In this document: positions 17,954 through 26,212 of the stretch, one piece after another
How positions within the stretch are numbered: position 1 is the stretch's first letter
Layout: every line of letters starts with the position of its first letter
Source: Flavobacterium flevense
Lineage (GTDB): Bacteria; Bacteroidota; Bacteroidia; Flavobacteriales; Flavobacteriaceae
NCBI RefSeq assembly: GCF_900142775.1
Contig: NZ_FRCC01000008.1
Location: forward strand, 124,001-188,000
Direction of reading: 5' to 3'
DNA length: 64,000 bases
Program-made: the position numbers and the translations under genes
The notes under the pieces: model-generated
Told to the model about the DNA's origin: nothing
The model's database searches: none
The model's input: the letters and a program-made list of their open reading frames with translations, nothing else

Positions 17954-18694
17954 TTAATCCAATTTAAAAAACTGATTATTCCCAATAACTTCTTTCAGCG
18001 GACTCCAGTCTTTTAATTTTATTTTTTGATTAAAAGCAGCAATATGATTATCATGATGTACATCGGAACCTACAAAATCATACATTCCTTTTTGGAGTAG
18101 TTGTTCCGCGATTTTGGTAATACCATCACCATAATAGCCCGTGACTGCTAATAAATTGAGTTGGAACAGGCAACCTGCTTTTTTGAGTTTTGTATATTCA
18201 TCCACATTTTTATGATAAAATAAATAACGCTCCGGATGTGCTAAAACAGGAATGTATCCTGCAACCTGCAAGTCAAATAAAATGGAATACAACTGAATAG
18301 GTGCATTGATGTATGACATTTCTACTAAAACGTAATTGTCTTTCAGTGTCAGTAAATCCTGAGACTGAAACAAACGTACAAATTGATCATCCATCATATA
18401 TTCTGCTGCAGTCTGAAAAGGAAGATGGATATCATTTTTTCTCAGTTCGGCTAGGGTATTATTTTTATTTACAATAATCTGTTCCTTCGTGTTTTCCCAA
18501 ATGTGCTGAATAATATGAGGAGTGGTAATAAATTGTTGTATTCCAAAGCTTTGTAAAGCCCGGATTAACTGCAATGAATCTTCAAAAACCTTTGCTCCAT
18601 CATCTATTCCGGGTAAAAGATGAGAGTGAATATCAATATGATTATCCGGAATTAAATCTTTTAGAACCGGCTTGGATTTGAATATTGTAAACAT
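17954..18694 (-). CDS. CpsB/CapC-type PHP-fold tyrosine-protein phosphatase
   Basis: Protein of 246 residues with the PHP metal motifs HIDIHSHLLPGIDDG near 18-32, TTPHI, VLAHPERY and GSDVHHDNH near the C-terminus. Together these give the trinuclear metal site of YwqE/CpsB/Wzb-like phosphotyrosine phosphatases. Such enzymes dephosphorylate the BY-kinase (Wzc/CapB) that controls polysaccharide export. No BY-kinase or Wza-type export protein is present in the window, although such genes commonly accompany this phosphatase. Read on the minus strand, convergent with the dehydratase. Start by ATG at 18694; no nearby alternative. Confidence 0.85.
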   Translation of the reverse strand: MFTIFKSKPVLKDLIPDNHIDIHSHLLPGIDDGAKVFEDSLQLIRALQSFGIQQFITTPHIIQHIWENTKEQIIVNKNNTLAELRKNDIHLPFQTAAEYMMDDQFVRLFQSQDLLTLKDNYVLVEMSYINAPIQLYSILFDLQVAGYIPVLAHPERYLFYHKNVDEYTKLKKAGCLFQLNLLAVTGYYGDGITKIAEQLLQKGMYDFVGSDVHHDNHIAAFNQKIKLKDWSPLKEVIGNNQFFKLD

Positions 18695-19337
18695 GCTGCA
18701 AATATAAGAAAAAGAAGTCAGAAATTAATGTCGGAAATAAGAAATTAAAAGAAGTTGAAAGTTAGAAGTTAGGAGTTGGAAGTCAGGAGTTAGAAAAGAA
18801 TAATTTTCGTTTTCCCATCCCTAAAGGGAGCCGAAAATGATAACGTACAAGATTAGTACTCATCTGATAAATTTCTTTCCCCTTTAGGGGCAGGGGTAAG
18901 AAAGAAATTAGCACCTACAACTTATTGCAGGAAGGGGCAAGAAAAAGAAATTTTCGTTTTTCCCCAATCCTAAAGGGAGCCGAAAATGATAACGTACAAG
19001 ATTAGTACTCACCTGATAAATTTCTTTCCCCTTTAGGGGCAGGGGTAAGAAAGAAATTAGCACCTACAACTTATTGCAGAAAGAGGCAAGAAAAAGAGAT
19101 TCTCGTTTTTCCCCATCCCTAAAGGGAGCCGAAAATGACGACGTACAAGATTAGTACTCACGTTATAAATTTCTTTCCCCTTTAGGGGCAGGGGTAAGAA
19201 AGAAATTAGAAACCACAACTCATTTCAGAAATAGGATAGGAGTTAAAAGTAAATGACAACTAGTAGTTTACAACAAACAAGAATTTTCTGTGGGAACTGC
19301 TTTTTTAAGCCCTTTTTTATGCAAGTAGTCGGTTATA
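18695..19337. repeat. Three ~148-bp repeats with CCCTAAAGGG / CCCCTTTAGGGG hairpins
   Basis: The stretch starts with degenerate heptamers of the GTTAGAA type (about 18758-18796). Three units follow, beginning near 18804, 18950 and 19100. Each has a first hairpin (TTTTCG...CCCTAAAGGGAGCCGAAAA), about 40 spacer bases with the phrase ATAACGTACAAGATTAGTAC, and a second hairpin whose arms are AATTTCTTTCCCC and GGGGTAAGAAAGAAATT. Two further units lie downstream of wzm at 20338-20586. They resemble BIME-type palindromic repeats. No gene is seen. Confidence 0.85.
18699..18706 (-). promoter_or_regulatory. Putative -7 box very close to the CpsB-type start
   Basis: On the minus strand TATATTTG (TAnnTTTG) ends four bases before the ATG at 18694. 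If used, the transcript would begin at or next to the start codon, giving a leaderless or near-leaderless mRNA. Confidence 0.4.
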
Positions 19338-19370
19338 TTTGGAGAAACAAATCGCTTGTTAGTATATTTA
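19338..19370 (+). promoter_or_regulatory. Putative promoter of the wzm/wzt cluster
   Basis: TTTG at 19338-19341 and TATATTTA at 19363-19370 with a 21-base spacer, close to the Bacteroidota housekeeping consensus (TTTG, about 19-21 bases, TAnnTTTG). It ends 27 bases before the wzm ATG. It is the best promoter candidate seen for the ABC-transporter cluster. Confidence 0.6.
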
Positions 19371-19397
19371 CCTTAAAAGAAAAGATAAATAGCATAC

Positions 19398-20267
19398 ATG
19401 AATCTTACGGATAATAACAACGAAAATTGGTTGTTTGAAATTACACCAAAAAATAAATTCTTTTCGCTCAATCTTAAAGAAGTCTGGCAATATCGGGATT
19501 TACTGTTTCTTTTTGTAAAGAGAGATGTAGTTACTGTTTATAAACAAACCGTTTTAGGACCACTTTGGTATCTCATTCAGCCTTTGTTTACGTCCATTAC
19601 ATTCACTATTATTTTTAATACCGTAGCAGGAATCGAAACAGGAACGGTACCGCCTTTTTTATTTAATCTGGCCGGAATTACGGTTTGGAATTATTTCACG
19701 GCCTGTCTTAATGGAACGTCCAATACCTTTGCATCTAATGCCGGTATTTTTGGCAAAGTCTATTTCCCGAGATTAATTGTACCACTTTCTGTAGTGGTTT
19801 CTAATCTTTTAAAATTCGGAATCCAGTTTTTTATATTCGTCGTTTTCTATCTTTATTTTTATTATAACGGAGCAGCTGTTCATATTAATTCTCTGGTTTT
19901 GTTTTTTCCTTTTTTAATAGTTATGATGGGAGTGCTGGGCTTAGCTTTAGGAATGATTATTTCGTCATTAGTGACTAAATACCGTGATTTTAGCTACCTG
20001 ATAGGATTTGGTGTCCAGTTGCTGATGTATCTTTCTGCCGTAGTATATCCCATGGCATTAATCCAGCAAAAAATGCCGGAATATGCATGGTTAGTAGAAT
20101 ACAACCCTCTAGCCTATATTATTGAAACCACCCGGTATTTGTTGCTGGATGTGGGAAAAATTTCGATCAAAGGATTGTTATATACCTTTATACTCATCAT
20201 TTTGTTATTTTTCACAGGATTGCTTATTTTTAATCGAACAGAGAGAAATTTTATAGATACAGTGTAG
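19398..20267 (+). CDS. wzm: Polysaccharide ABC transporter permease
   Basis: ABC-2-type permease of 289 residues with an N-terminal amphipathic segment (FSLNLKEVWQYRDLLFLFVK) and six membrane helices from about residue 50 to 280. The family phrase VYKQTVLGPLWYLIQPLFT is present. Wzm/TagG-type permeases form the channel that moves a finished, undecaprenyl-linked polysaccharide across the inner membrane. It pairs with the ATPase gene at 20662. The two are separated by 394 bases of repeats, an unusual gap for such a pair. Confidence 0.9.
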   Translation: MNLTDNNNENWLFEITPKNKFFSLNLKEVWQYRDLLFLFVKRDVVTVYKQTVLGPLWYLIQPLFTSITFTIIFNTVAGIETGTVPPFLFNLAGITVWNYFTACLNGTSNTFASNAGIFGKVYFPRLIVPLSVVVSNLLKFGIQFFIFVVFYLYFYYNGAAVHINSLVLFFPFLIVMMGVLGLALGMIISSLVTKYRDFSYLIGFGVQLLMYLSAVVYPMALIQQKMPEYAWLVEYNPLAYIIETTRYLLLDVGKISIKGLLYTFILIILLFFTGLLIFNRTERNFIDTV

Positions 20268-20661
20268 TGGGAAGTGGGAAGTTAGAAGTTAGAAGAGGGA
20301 AGTTAGAAGTTAGAAGAGGGAAGTTGGAAGGAAATAATTTTCGTTTTCCCCAGCCCTAAAGGGAGCCGAAAATGATAACGTACAGGGTTAATAATCATCT
20401 GATAAATTTCTTTCCCCTTTAGGGGCAGGGGTAAGAAAGAAATTGGATAACGTATTTAGGGAGGGGTAAGAAAAATAAATTTTCGTTTTTCCCCAGCCCT
20501 AAAGGAAGCCGAAAATGATAACGTACAGGATTAATAATCATCTGATAAATTTCTTTCCCCTTTAGGGTAAGGGTAAGAAAGAAATTGGATAACGTATTTC
20601 AGGAAGGGTTAATAAAAGAAATTTGAGAAATGTTGAACAACCGACATCTCATACTAAATAA
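20268..20661. repeat. Wzm-wzt gap: degenerate heptamers and two CCCTAAAGGG-type units
   Basis: From 20268 to about 20331 there are degenerate GTTAGAA/GAGGGAA heptamers. Two units of the family seen at 18804-19208 follow, at about 20338-20443 and 20479-20586. Wzm is thus bracketed by three units upstream and two downstream, all in the same orientation. No gene is seen; the last 70 bases hold the leader of wzt. Confidence 0.85.
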
Positions 20662-21957
20662 ATGAAAGATATAATTTTAAAAGCTGAAAATATTTCCAAG
20701 CAATACCGTTTGGGTACTGTTGGGACGGGCACTTTAAAGCACGATATCAATCGTTGGTGGCATCGTATCCGTGGGAAAGAAGATCCGTATTTAAAAATAG
20801 GAGATACCAATGATCGTTCGACCAAAGGCGAAAGTGATTATGTATGGGCATTGCAGGATATTAGTTTTGAAGTCGAGCGTGGAGAAGTTTTGGGCATTAT
20901 TGGAAAAAACGGAGCAGGAAAATCAACGTTATTGAAAATCCTCTCTAAGGTTACCGCACCCACAACAGGAACGATTAAATCCAGAGGCAGGATTGCCTCT
21001 TTATTAGAAGTAGGAACCGGCTTTAATGGCGAACTCACAGGACGTGAAAACGTGTACCTCAATGGTGCAATCCTTGGTATGACCAAAAAAGAAATAACGG
21101 CTAAACTGGACGAAATTATCGATTTCTCCGGCTGCCAGCGTTATATTGACACACCTGTTAAGCGTTACAGTAGCGGAATGACCGTTCGACTAGCTTTTGC
21201 AGTAGCGGCATTTCTGGAACCTGAAATTTTAGTGATTGATGAGGTTTTAGCTGTAGGAGATGCCGAATTCCAGAAAAAAGCGATAGGGAAAATGCAGGAT
21301 ATTTCTAAAGGTGAAGGAAGGACGGTGTTGTTTGTGAGTCATAATATGGACTCAATTATGAGATTATGTAGTAAATCTATACTTTTAAAAAATGGTAGAA
21401 TAATTGATTATGATATCACTTCAAAGGTTATTGATAATTATTTGAAATGTGAATATCAAACTACTTCATATAAGAGTTGGGTTGATCAATATATTGGTAA
21501 TGATTTAGTTAGGATATATGATGTTAAAGCTCATAATTTGCAATATGAGATTAAAAATAATTTTAAAATCACTGAATTTGTTGGGATAAGTGTGAGTTAT
21601 GAAGTAATTAAAGAAGGAAATAAAATACATGTAGCTTTTAATTTTTACGATAGAAATGGTATTAACATTTTCGACTCTCATGAAAATAATACAAGTAATT
21701 ATTATGATTTGAAAAGTTGTGGTAAGTATGAAACAACTGTTTGGATTCCAGAAAATTTATTAGCAGAAGGTGTGATTTTGGTAGGAGTTGCTATAGTTAC
21801 CCATAATCCATTCCAAGTACATTTCCATGAAAGAGATTGTATCGCATTTAATATGATAGATGATCAAATAATTAGCCCTACACGTGGGGAATATGTTGGT
21901 AATTTACCAGGAATAATAAGACCGTTAATGAAATGGGATTCAAAAAACAAAATTTAA
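20662..21957 (+). CDS. wzt: Polysaccharide ABC transporter ATPase with C-terminal glycan-recognition domain
   Basis: Protein of 431 residues. The nucleotide-binding domain covers about 1-250: Walker A GKNGAGKS at 81-88, signature YSSGM at 169-173, Walker B ILVIDEV near 189-195 and switch histidine SHN near 226-228. Residues from about 290 to 431 form a beta-rich Wzt-C domain, which in E. coli O9a-type systems binds the modified non-reducing end of the O-polysaccharide. Base and codon use change sharply near 21340, at the end of the ATPase domain: the 5' part looks like core genes, the 3' part is AT-rich like the following transferases. Methyltransferase genes follow directly and may make the terminal cap. 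Confidence 0.92.
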   Translation: MKDIILKAENISKQYRLGTVGTGTLKHDINRWWHRIRGKEDPYLKIGDTNDRSTKGESDYVWALQDISFEVERGEVLGIIGKNGAGKSTLLKILSKVTAPTTGTIKSRGRIASLLEVGTGFNGELTGRENVYLNGAILGMTKKEITAKLDEIIDFSGCQRYIDTPVKRYSSGMTVRLAFAVAAFLEPEILVIDEVLAVGDAEFQKKAIGKMQDISKGEGRTVLFVSHNMDSIMRLCSKSILLKNGRIIDYDITSKVIDNYLKCEYQTTSYKSWVDQYIGNDLVRIYDVKAHNLQYEIKNNFKITEFVGISVSYEVIKEGNKIHVAFNFYDRNGINIFDSHENNTSNYYDLKSCGKYETTVWIPENLLAEGVILVGVAIVTHNPFQVHFHERDCIAFNMIDDQIISPTRGEYVGNLPGIIRPLMKWDSKNKI

Positions 21958-21960
21958 AAA

Positions 21961-22596
21961 ATGTTTAAAAAAAATAGAATTATTAAAGAAGAACAAGTTC
22001 AATTTTCAATTGATTCTATTTATAGAGGACATCATGAAGTTACATATAAAGGAATTAAAGCAATAAGGTGTCCTTTTGATTATGTAATATATCAAATGAT
22101 AATTAATGAAGTAAAACCAGATTTAGTTATTGAAATTGGGACAAATATTGGTGGAGGAGCATTATATATTGCTGATTTATTAGATATGAATGGTAAAGGG
22201 GTAATTCATACAATAGATATAGTTGATATGGTAGATGCTAAAGTTAGAGAGCATAATAGAATTGAATTTTTTACAAAAGGTTGGCTAGATTATGATTTGG
22301 AACTCACCAAAGGGTTTAATAATATATTGGTAATTGAAGACGCATCTCATTTTTACCAAGATTCTATAGGTATTTTAAATAAATTTCATAATGTAGTTAG
22401 TAAAGACTCTTATTTTATTGTTGAAGATGGAATAATAAATGAATTAGGTTTAGAGAAAGATTATAAAGGAGGACCTTTAAAAGCTTTAAGAGAATTTTTA
22501 CCTAATCATCCCGAGTTTTTTGTAGATAGAAAGTGGTGTGATATGTTTGGTATAAATGCAACTTTCAATGTAAATGGTTATTTAAAAAAAAAATAA
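21961..22596 (+). CDS. CmcI/rhamnosyl O-methyltransferase-like SAM methyltransferase
   Basis: Protein of 211 residues with SAM-binding motif LVIEIGTNIGGGALYIADLL near 58-77 and a metal-site-like VIEDASH segment near 122. The fold and motif order fit the CmcI (cephalosporin hydroxylase-like, in practice O-methyltransferase) family, which also acts on sugars. The gene starts three bases after wzt and is strongly AT-rich. A role in methylating the chain end, recognised by the Wzt C-domain, is inferred from position. Confidence 0.7.
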   Translation: MFKKNRIIKEEQVQFSIDSIYRGHHEVTYKGIKAIRCPFDYVIYQMIINEVKPDLVIEIGTNIGGGALYIADLLDMNGKGVIHTIDIVDMVDAKVREHNRIEFFTKGWLDYDLELTKGFNNILVIEDASHFYQDSIGILNKFHNVVSKDSYFIVEDGIINELGLEKDYKGGPLKALREFLPNHPEFFVDRKWCDMFGINATFNVNGYLKKK

Positions 22597-22616
22597 TCAA
22601 TTTTTTAGATAAATTT

Positions 22617-23477
22617 ATGATGAAAATATCAACTGGAGAAAGACTGGAGTTTTATGATTTTTCTGAGGTGACGGTAGAACATTTGCATAGATATGCTATT
22701 GCTAATGATTTTGTCTCAGGAAAAGTAGTGTTAGATATAGCATCTGGTGAGGGTTATGGCTCTTATATTTTATCAGAAAAGGCTTTAGAAGTTATTGGAG
22801 TTGACATAGATGTTGAAACGATTGAAAATTCAATAAAAAAATATTCAAAAAATAATTTAAAATTTTTTGTTGGGAGTGCTGATAATATTCCTGTTGAATC
22901 AAACTCTATAGATGTTGTAGTTAGTTTTGAAACTATTGAACATCATGATAAGCATGAAGAAATGCTATTAGAAATAAAAAGAGTTTTAAAACATGATGGC
23001 ATTTTAATAATGTCCTCTCCGGATAAAAAATATTATTCAGATTTGGCAGGACAGAAAAATCCATTCCATGTGAAAGAACTATATTTTCAAGATTTTAAAG
23101 CATTAGTAGACCAATTTTTTCAATTTACAAATTATTATTGTCAAAATTCCTTTAATTTAAATTCTTTTATTGGATCTTTTGAAAGTATTGATAAATTTAA
23201 AATTTATACAGGAGATGAGAATAGTATTAATGATAATTCAATTTTACCAGTTTATAATGTCGTAATAGCTTCTGAAATAAATGGTTTTGGCGTGGATGAT
23301 TCTTTTTTTAATGGGATTCAGATTGCTAAAAGGATAGAAAACAGATGTGAAAAAAAAATCAAAAGTGACTTAGTTTTAGAATGGAAGAGGTCTAATACTT
23401 ATAAGATTGGTCACTTAATTATTTTTCCTTTTTATATAATAAAAAAGAAGCTAAAAAGATTTTTTAATGATTTCTAA
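22617..23477 (+). CDS. Class I SAM-dependent methyltransferase
   Basis: Protein of 286 residues with motif I VLDIASGEGYGSYIL near 38-52, an acidic VIGVDID end of strand 2, and the post-motif FETIEHHDKHEEML. This is a Methyltransf_11-type core. The C-terminal part has basic residues and a short hydrophobic segment (IIFPFYIIKKK), suggesting membrane association. It overlaps the next GT2 gene by 11 bases. Probably modifies the glycan made by this cluster; the target atom cannot be told. Two adjacent ATGs open the frame. Confidence 0.8.
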   Translation: MMKISTGERLEFYDFSEVTVEHLHRYAIANDFVSGKVVLDIASGEGYGSYILSEKALEVIGVDIDVETIENSIKKYSKNNLKFFVGSADNIPVESNSIDVVVSFETIEHHDKHEEMLLEIKRVLKHDGILIMSSPDKKYYSDLAGQKNPFHVKELYFQDFKALVDQFFQFTNYYCQNSFNLNSFIGSFESIDKFKIYTGDENSINDNSILPVYNVVIASEINGFGVDDSFFNGIQIAKRIENRCEKKIKSDLVLEWKRSNTYKIGHLIIFPFYIIKKKLKRFFNDF

Positions 23478-24468
23478 AACACCTTTAATTTCAGTTATAG
23501 TTCCCAATTACAATCACGAACGTTTTTTAAAACAACGTTTAGAAAGTGTTTTTAATCAAAGTTACTCCAATTTTGAAGTAATTTTATTAGACGATTGTAG
23601 TACTGATAATAGTCGTGATGTTCTTTCGGAGTATGTTAATCATCCTAAAGTAAGCCATTGTGTTTTTAACGAGATTAATGCAGGAAATACTTTTATTCAA
23701 TGGCAAAAAGGAATTCTATTAGCAAAAGGTGATTTAATTTGGATTGCTGAATCGGATGATTTTTGTGAGTTGAATTTTTTGGAAAAAGTTTCTAAGTCAT
23801 TGTTTGATAATAAGGATGTTGTTTTGTCTTATTGTCAATCAAATCGGGTAAATGAATGTAATGAAATTAAAGGGAGTTGGTTAGATCATACACGAAAATT
23901 AGATAAAGGAATTTTATTTTTGAATGATTTTGTAATGGATGGTTCTGCATTTATAGAGGACTTTCTTATTTATAAAAATGTTATACCGAATGCTAGCGCT
24001 GTGCTTATAAAAAAAGAAGCAATTGATATTAATAAGCATTTTGATTTAGAACCAGAATTTAAGTATTGTGGTGATTGGATATTTTATTTTAAACTAATCG
24101 CAAATAAAAAAGTAGCATTTGTTAGTGAGACCTTAAATAGTTTTAGATTTCATTCTGCAAGTGTTATTGCAAGGGCAAAACAAACTGAAAACAGATTGAC
24201 TATAATTGAAATAGATTATAAAGTAAGAAAGCTTTTAATGAAGTATTTGAAAAGACAAAACATTCAAAATTTCAGTAGAATTAAAAGAAAAAATAGATTC
24301 ACAAAAAGAAATTATTTAACTTACGAAAAAGCTTTTTTATTAGTTAGAATCGGATATTATTTTCGAGGATATATGCTGTTAATGACTGTGATAGATGTTT
24401 TTTTTAAAAAATATAAATTAATAAAAAATCTTAAAGTTAAAATTAAAAAAATATTTAAAAAGCCTTAA
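23467..24468 (+). CDS. GT2-family glycosyltransferase
   Basis: GT-A glycosyltransferase of 333 residues. It starts ISVIVPNYNHERFL, has DDCSTDNS near 42-49, metal-binding AESDDF near 98 and a CGDWIFYF segment near 205. The last 90 residues are very lysine- and arginine-rich with a hydrophobic stretch, fitting peripheral membrane attachment. Its start overlaps the methyltransferase by 11 bases and its stop overlaps the next start by one base (TAATG), so translation is coupled. Confidence 0.85.
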   Translation: MISKTPLISVIVPNYNHERFLKQRLESVFNQSYSNFEVILLDDCSTDNSRDVLSEYVNHPKVSHCVFNEINAGNTFIQWQKGILLAKGDLIWIAESDDFCELNFLEKVSKSLFDNKDVVLSYCQSNRVNECNEIKGSWLDHTRKLDKGILFLNDFVMDGSAFIEDFLIYKNVIPNASAVLIKKEAIDINKHFDLEPEFKYCGDWIFYFKLIANKKVAFVSETLNSFRFHSASVIARAKQTENRLTIIEIDYKVRKLLMKYLKRQNIQNFSRIKRKNRFTKRNYLTYEKAFLLVRIGYYFRGYMLLMTVIDVFFKKYKLIKNLKVKIKKIFKKP

Positions 24469-25322
24469 TGCAAATGATATCAGTAATTATTTGTTCAAGA
24501 AAGAAAGTAATCAATGAAGTGTTTATTACTAATATTGAAAATACAATTGGTTATATCTATGAATTAATTATTATCGATAACTCTGAAAATAAATATTCTA
24601 TTTTTGAAGCCTATAATTTGGGTATTGAAAAAAGCACTGGTGATTATTGGTGTTTTATTCATGATGATATTCTTTTTCATACGGTTGGTTGGGGAGAAGT
24701 TGTAAGGTCAGTTTTTGAACAAGATAACAAAATAGGACTTATTGGTATTGCTGGGGCAAAGTTAAAAACTAAAATGCCGTCAGCTTGGTGGGATTGTCCT
24801 GAACAATTTAAAATTATTAATATAATTCAGCATTTTAAATTTGGAAAAGTAAAGCATTTGCAACAAGGATGGAACGAAAATAATATTGAGGAAGTAGTTG
24901 TTGTAGATGGTGTTTTTATGGCTGCACGTAGAATAGATAAAATGCGATTTTCAGATTCATTAAAAGGATTTCATAATTATGATTTGAATTTGTCTTTTGG
25001 CTATAAGAAACAGGGGTACAGAATAGTTGTTAATAAAGAAATTTTAATTGAACACTTTTCAAAAGGAGTACTTAATGCTTCATGGTGTCAATCAGCAGTG
25101 AAAATACATGATTTATACTCTGAAATTTTACCTTTTCAATTAAATAATCATTCAGAAAATATAAGAGGTTTGGAATTTAAGAATGGTTCTAAATTTATTA
25201 CTTTTTCACTAGGTCATATTGATAGAAAAGTTATTATGAGATATTGGGTGCGTTTAATTGGTATTAAAACAATATCTAAATTTCATTTAAAATTTTTAAG
25301 AATACTTTTTAATAAATGTTAG
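24468..25322 (+). CDS. Glycosyltransferase-like protein (GT-A, PF13712-type)
   Basis: Protein of 284 residues beginning MQMISVIICSRKK with DNSENKYSIFEAYNLGIE and the acidic FIHDDILFH near residue 65, then GWGEVV and a VVVDGVFMAARR segment. This order is seen in the glycosyltransferase-like family that includes PF13712, whose members lack the usual DDGSTD but keep an HDD metal site. Substrate unknown. It lies between two GT2 genes with one-base and seven-base overlaps. Confidence 0.7.
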   Translation: MQMISVIICSRKKVINEVFITNIENTIGYIYELIIIDNSENKYSIFEAYNLGIEKSTGDYWCFIHDDILFHTVGWGEVVRSVFEQDNKIGLIGIAGAKLKTKMPSAWWDCPEQFKIINIIQHFKFGKVKHLQQGWNENNIEEVVVVDGVFMAARRIDKMRFSDSLKGFHNYDLNLSFGYKKQGYRIVVNKEILIEHFSKGVLNASWCQSAVKIHDLYSEILPFQLNNHSENIRGLEFKNGSKFITFSLGHIDRKVIMRYWVRLIGIKTISKFHLKFLRILFNKC

Positions 25323-26212
25323 CTGTAGTCATCCCATATTATAAACTATCTTTTTTTGAAGCCACTTTGAAGTCTTTGGCTAACCAAACAAATAAACGAT
25401 TTAAAGTTTATATTGGAGATGATGCCAGCCCGGAAAATCCATTTACATTATTAGAAAAATACAATGATAAATTTAATTTTGTTTACCATCGTTTTAAAAG
25501 TAATTTAGGAACAATTTCATTAACTCAACAATGGGAACGCTGTATTAAAATGACAGCTAATGAAGAATGGTTAATGATCTTAGGAGACGATGATGTATTA
25601 GAAGTTAATATTGTAGAAGAATTTTATAATAATATAGAAGAAGTAGAACAAAAAGGGATTAATGTAATTCGTTTTGCTTCTCAAAAAATAGGCGGAAAAG
25701 GAAAAGTAACTTCTAAAATCTATGAACACCCTAAAATTGAAAAAGCCGTTCAGTTTTTATTTGATAAGACCAGAAGTTCTTTGAGTGAATATGTTTTTAG
25801 AAAATCACAAGTTGTAAAAATTAGATTTAAAAACTTTCCTTTAGCTTGGTATTCAGATGTTTTAGCTGTTTTAGAATTTTCAAATTTTACTGTCATTTTT
25901 TCAGTAAATACGGCTGTTGTTTATGTTCGTATTTCTAAATTGAGTATTTCAGGAAGTATTTTAAATAATCAATTAAAATTGCAGGCTAGATTTGAATTTT
26001 ATTGTTACTTAGTAAGTAAAAAGAGTAATTTTTTTTCAATCATAGAATTAGAAGAGTTGTATTATCGGTTAAATAAATGTTATATCAATAATAAGAAACA
26101 ATATGCTTTTTTTTTGAAAATTTCAAAAATCTACCTTCATAAAATGCTATTTAAAGAATATGTTTTTTTTATAAAACAAATAGTGTTTACTAAAAAGAAT
26201 AGAATCGTATAA
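25316..26212 (+). CDS. GT2-family glycosyltransferase
   Basis: GT-A glycosyltransferase of 298 residues: VVIPYYKLSFFEATLKSL, IGDDASPEN near 38-46 and a metal-binding LGDDDVLE near 91-98, with WYSDVLAV further on. The ATG overlaps the preceding gene by seven bases. AT-rich like its neighbours in the wzt-associated block. Next gene begins at the base after its stop. Confidence 0.85.
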   Translation: MLAVVIPYYKLSFFEATLKSLANQTNKRFKVYIGDDASPENPFTLLEKYNDKFNFVYHRFKSNLGTISLTQQWERCIKMTANEEWLMILGDDDVLEVNIVEEFYNNIEEVEQKGINVIRFASQKIGGKGKVTSKIYEHPKIEKAVQFLFDKTRSSLSEYVFRKSQVVKIRFKNFPLAWYSDVLAVLEFSNFTVIFSVNTAVVYVRISKLSISGSILNNQLKLQARFEFYCYLVSKKSNFFSIIELEELYYRLNKCYINNKKQYAFFLKISKIYLHKMLFKEYVFFIKQIVFTKKNRIV

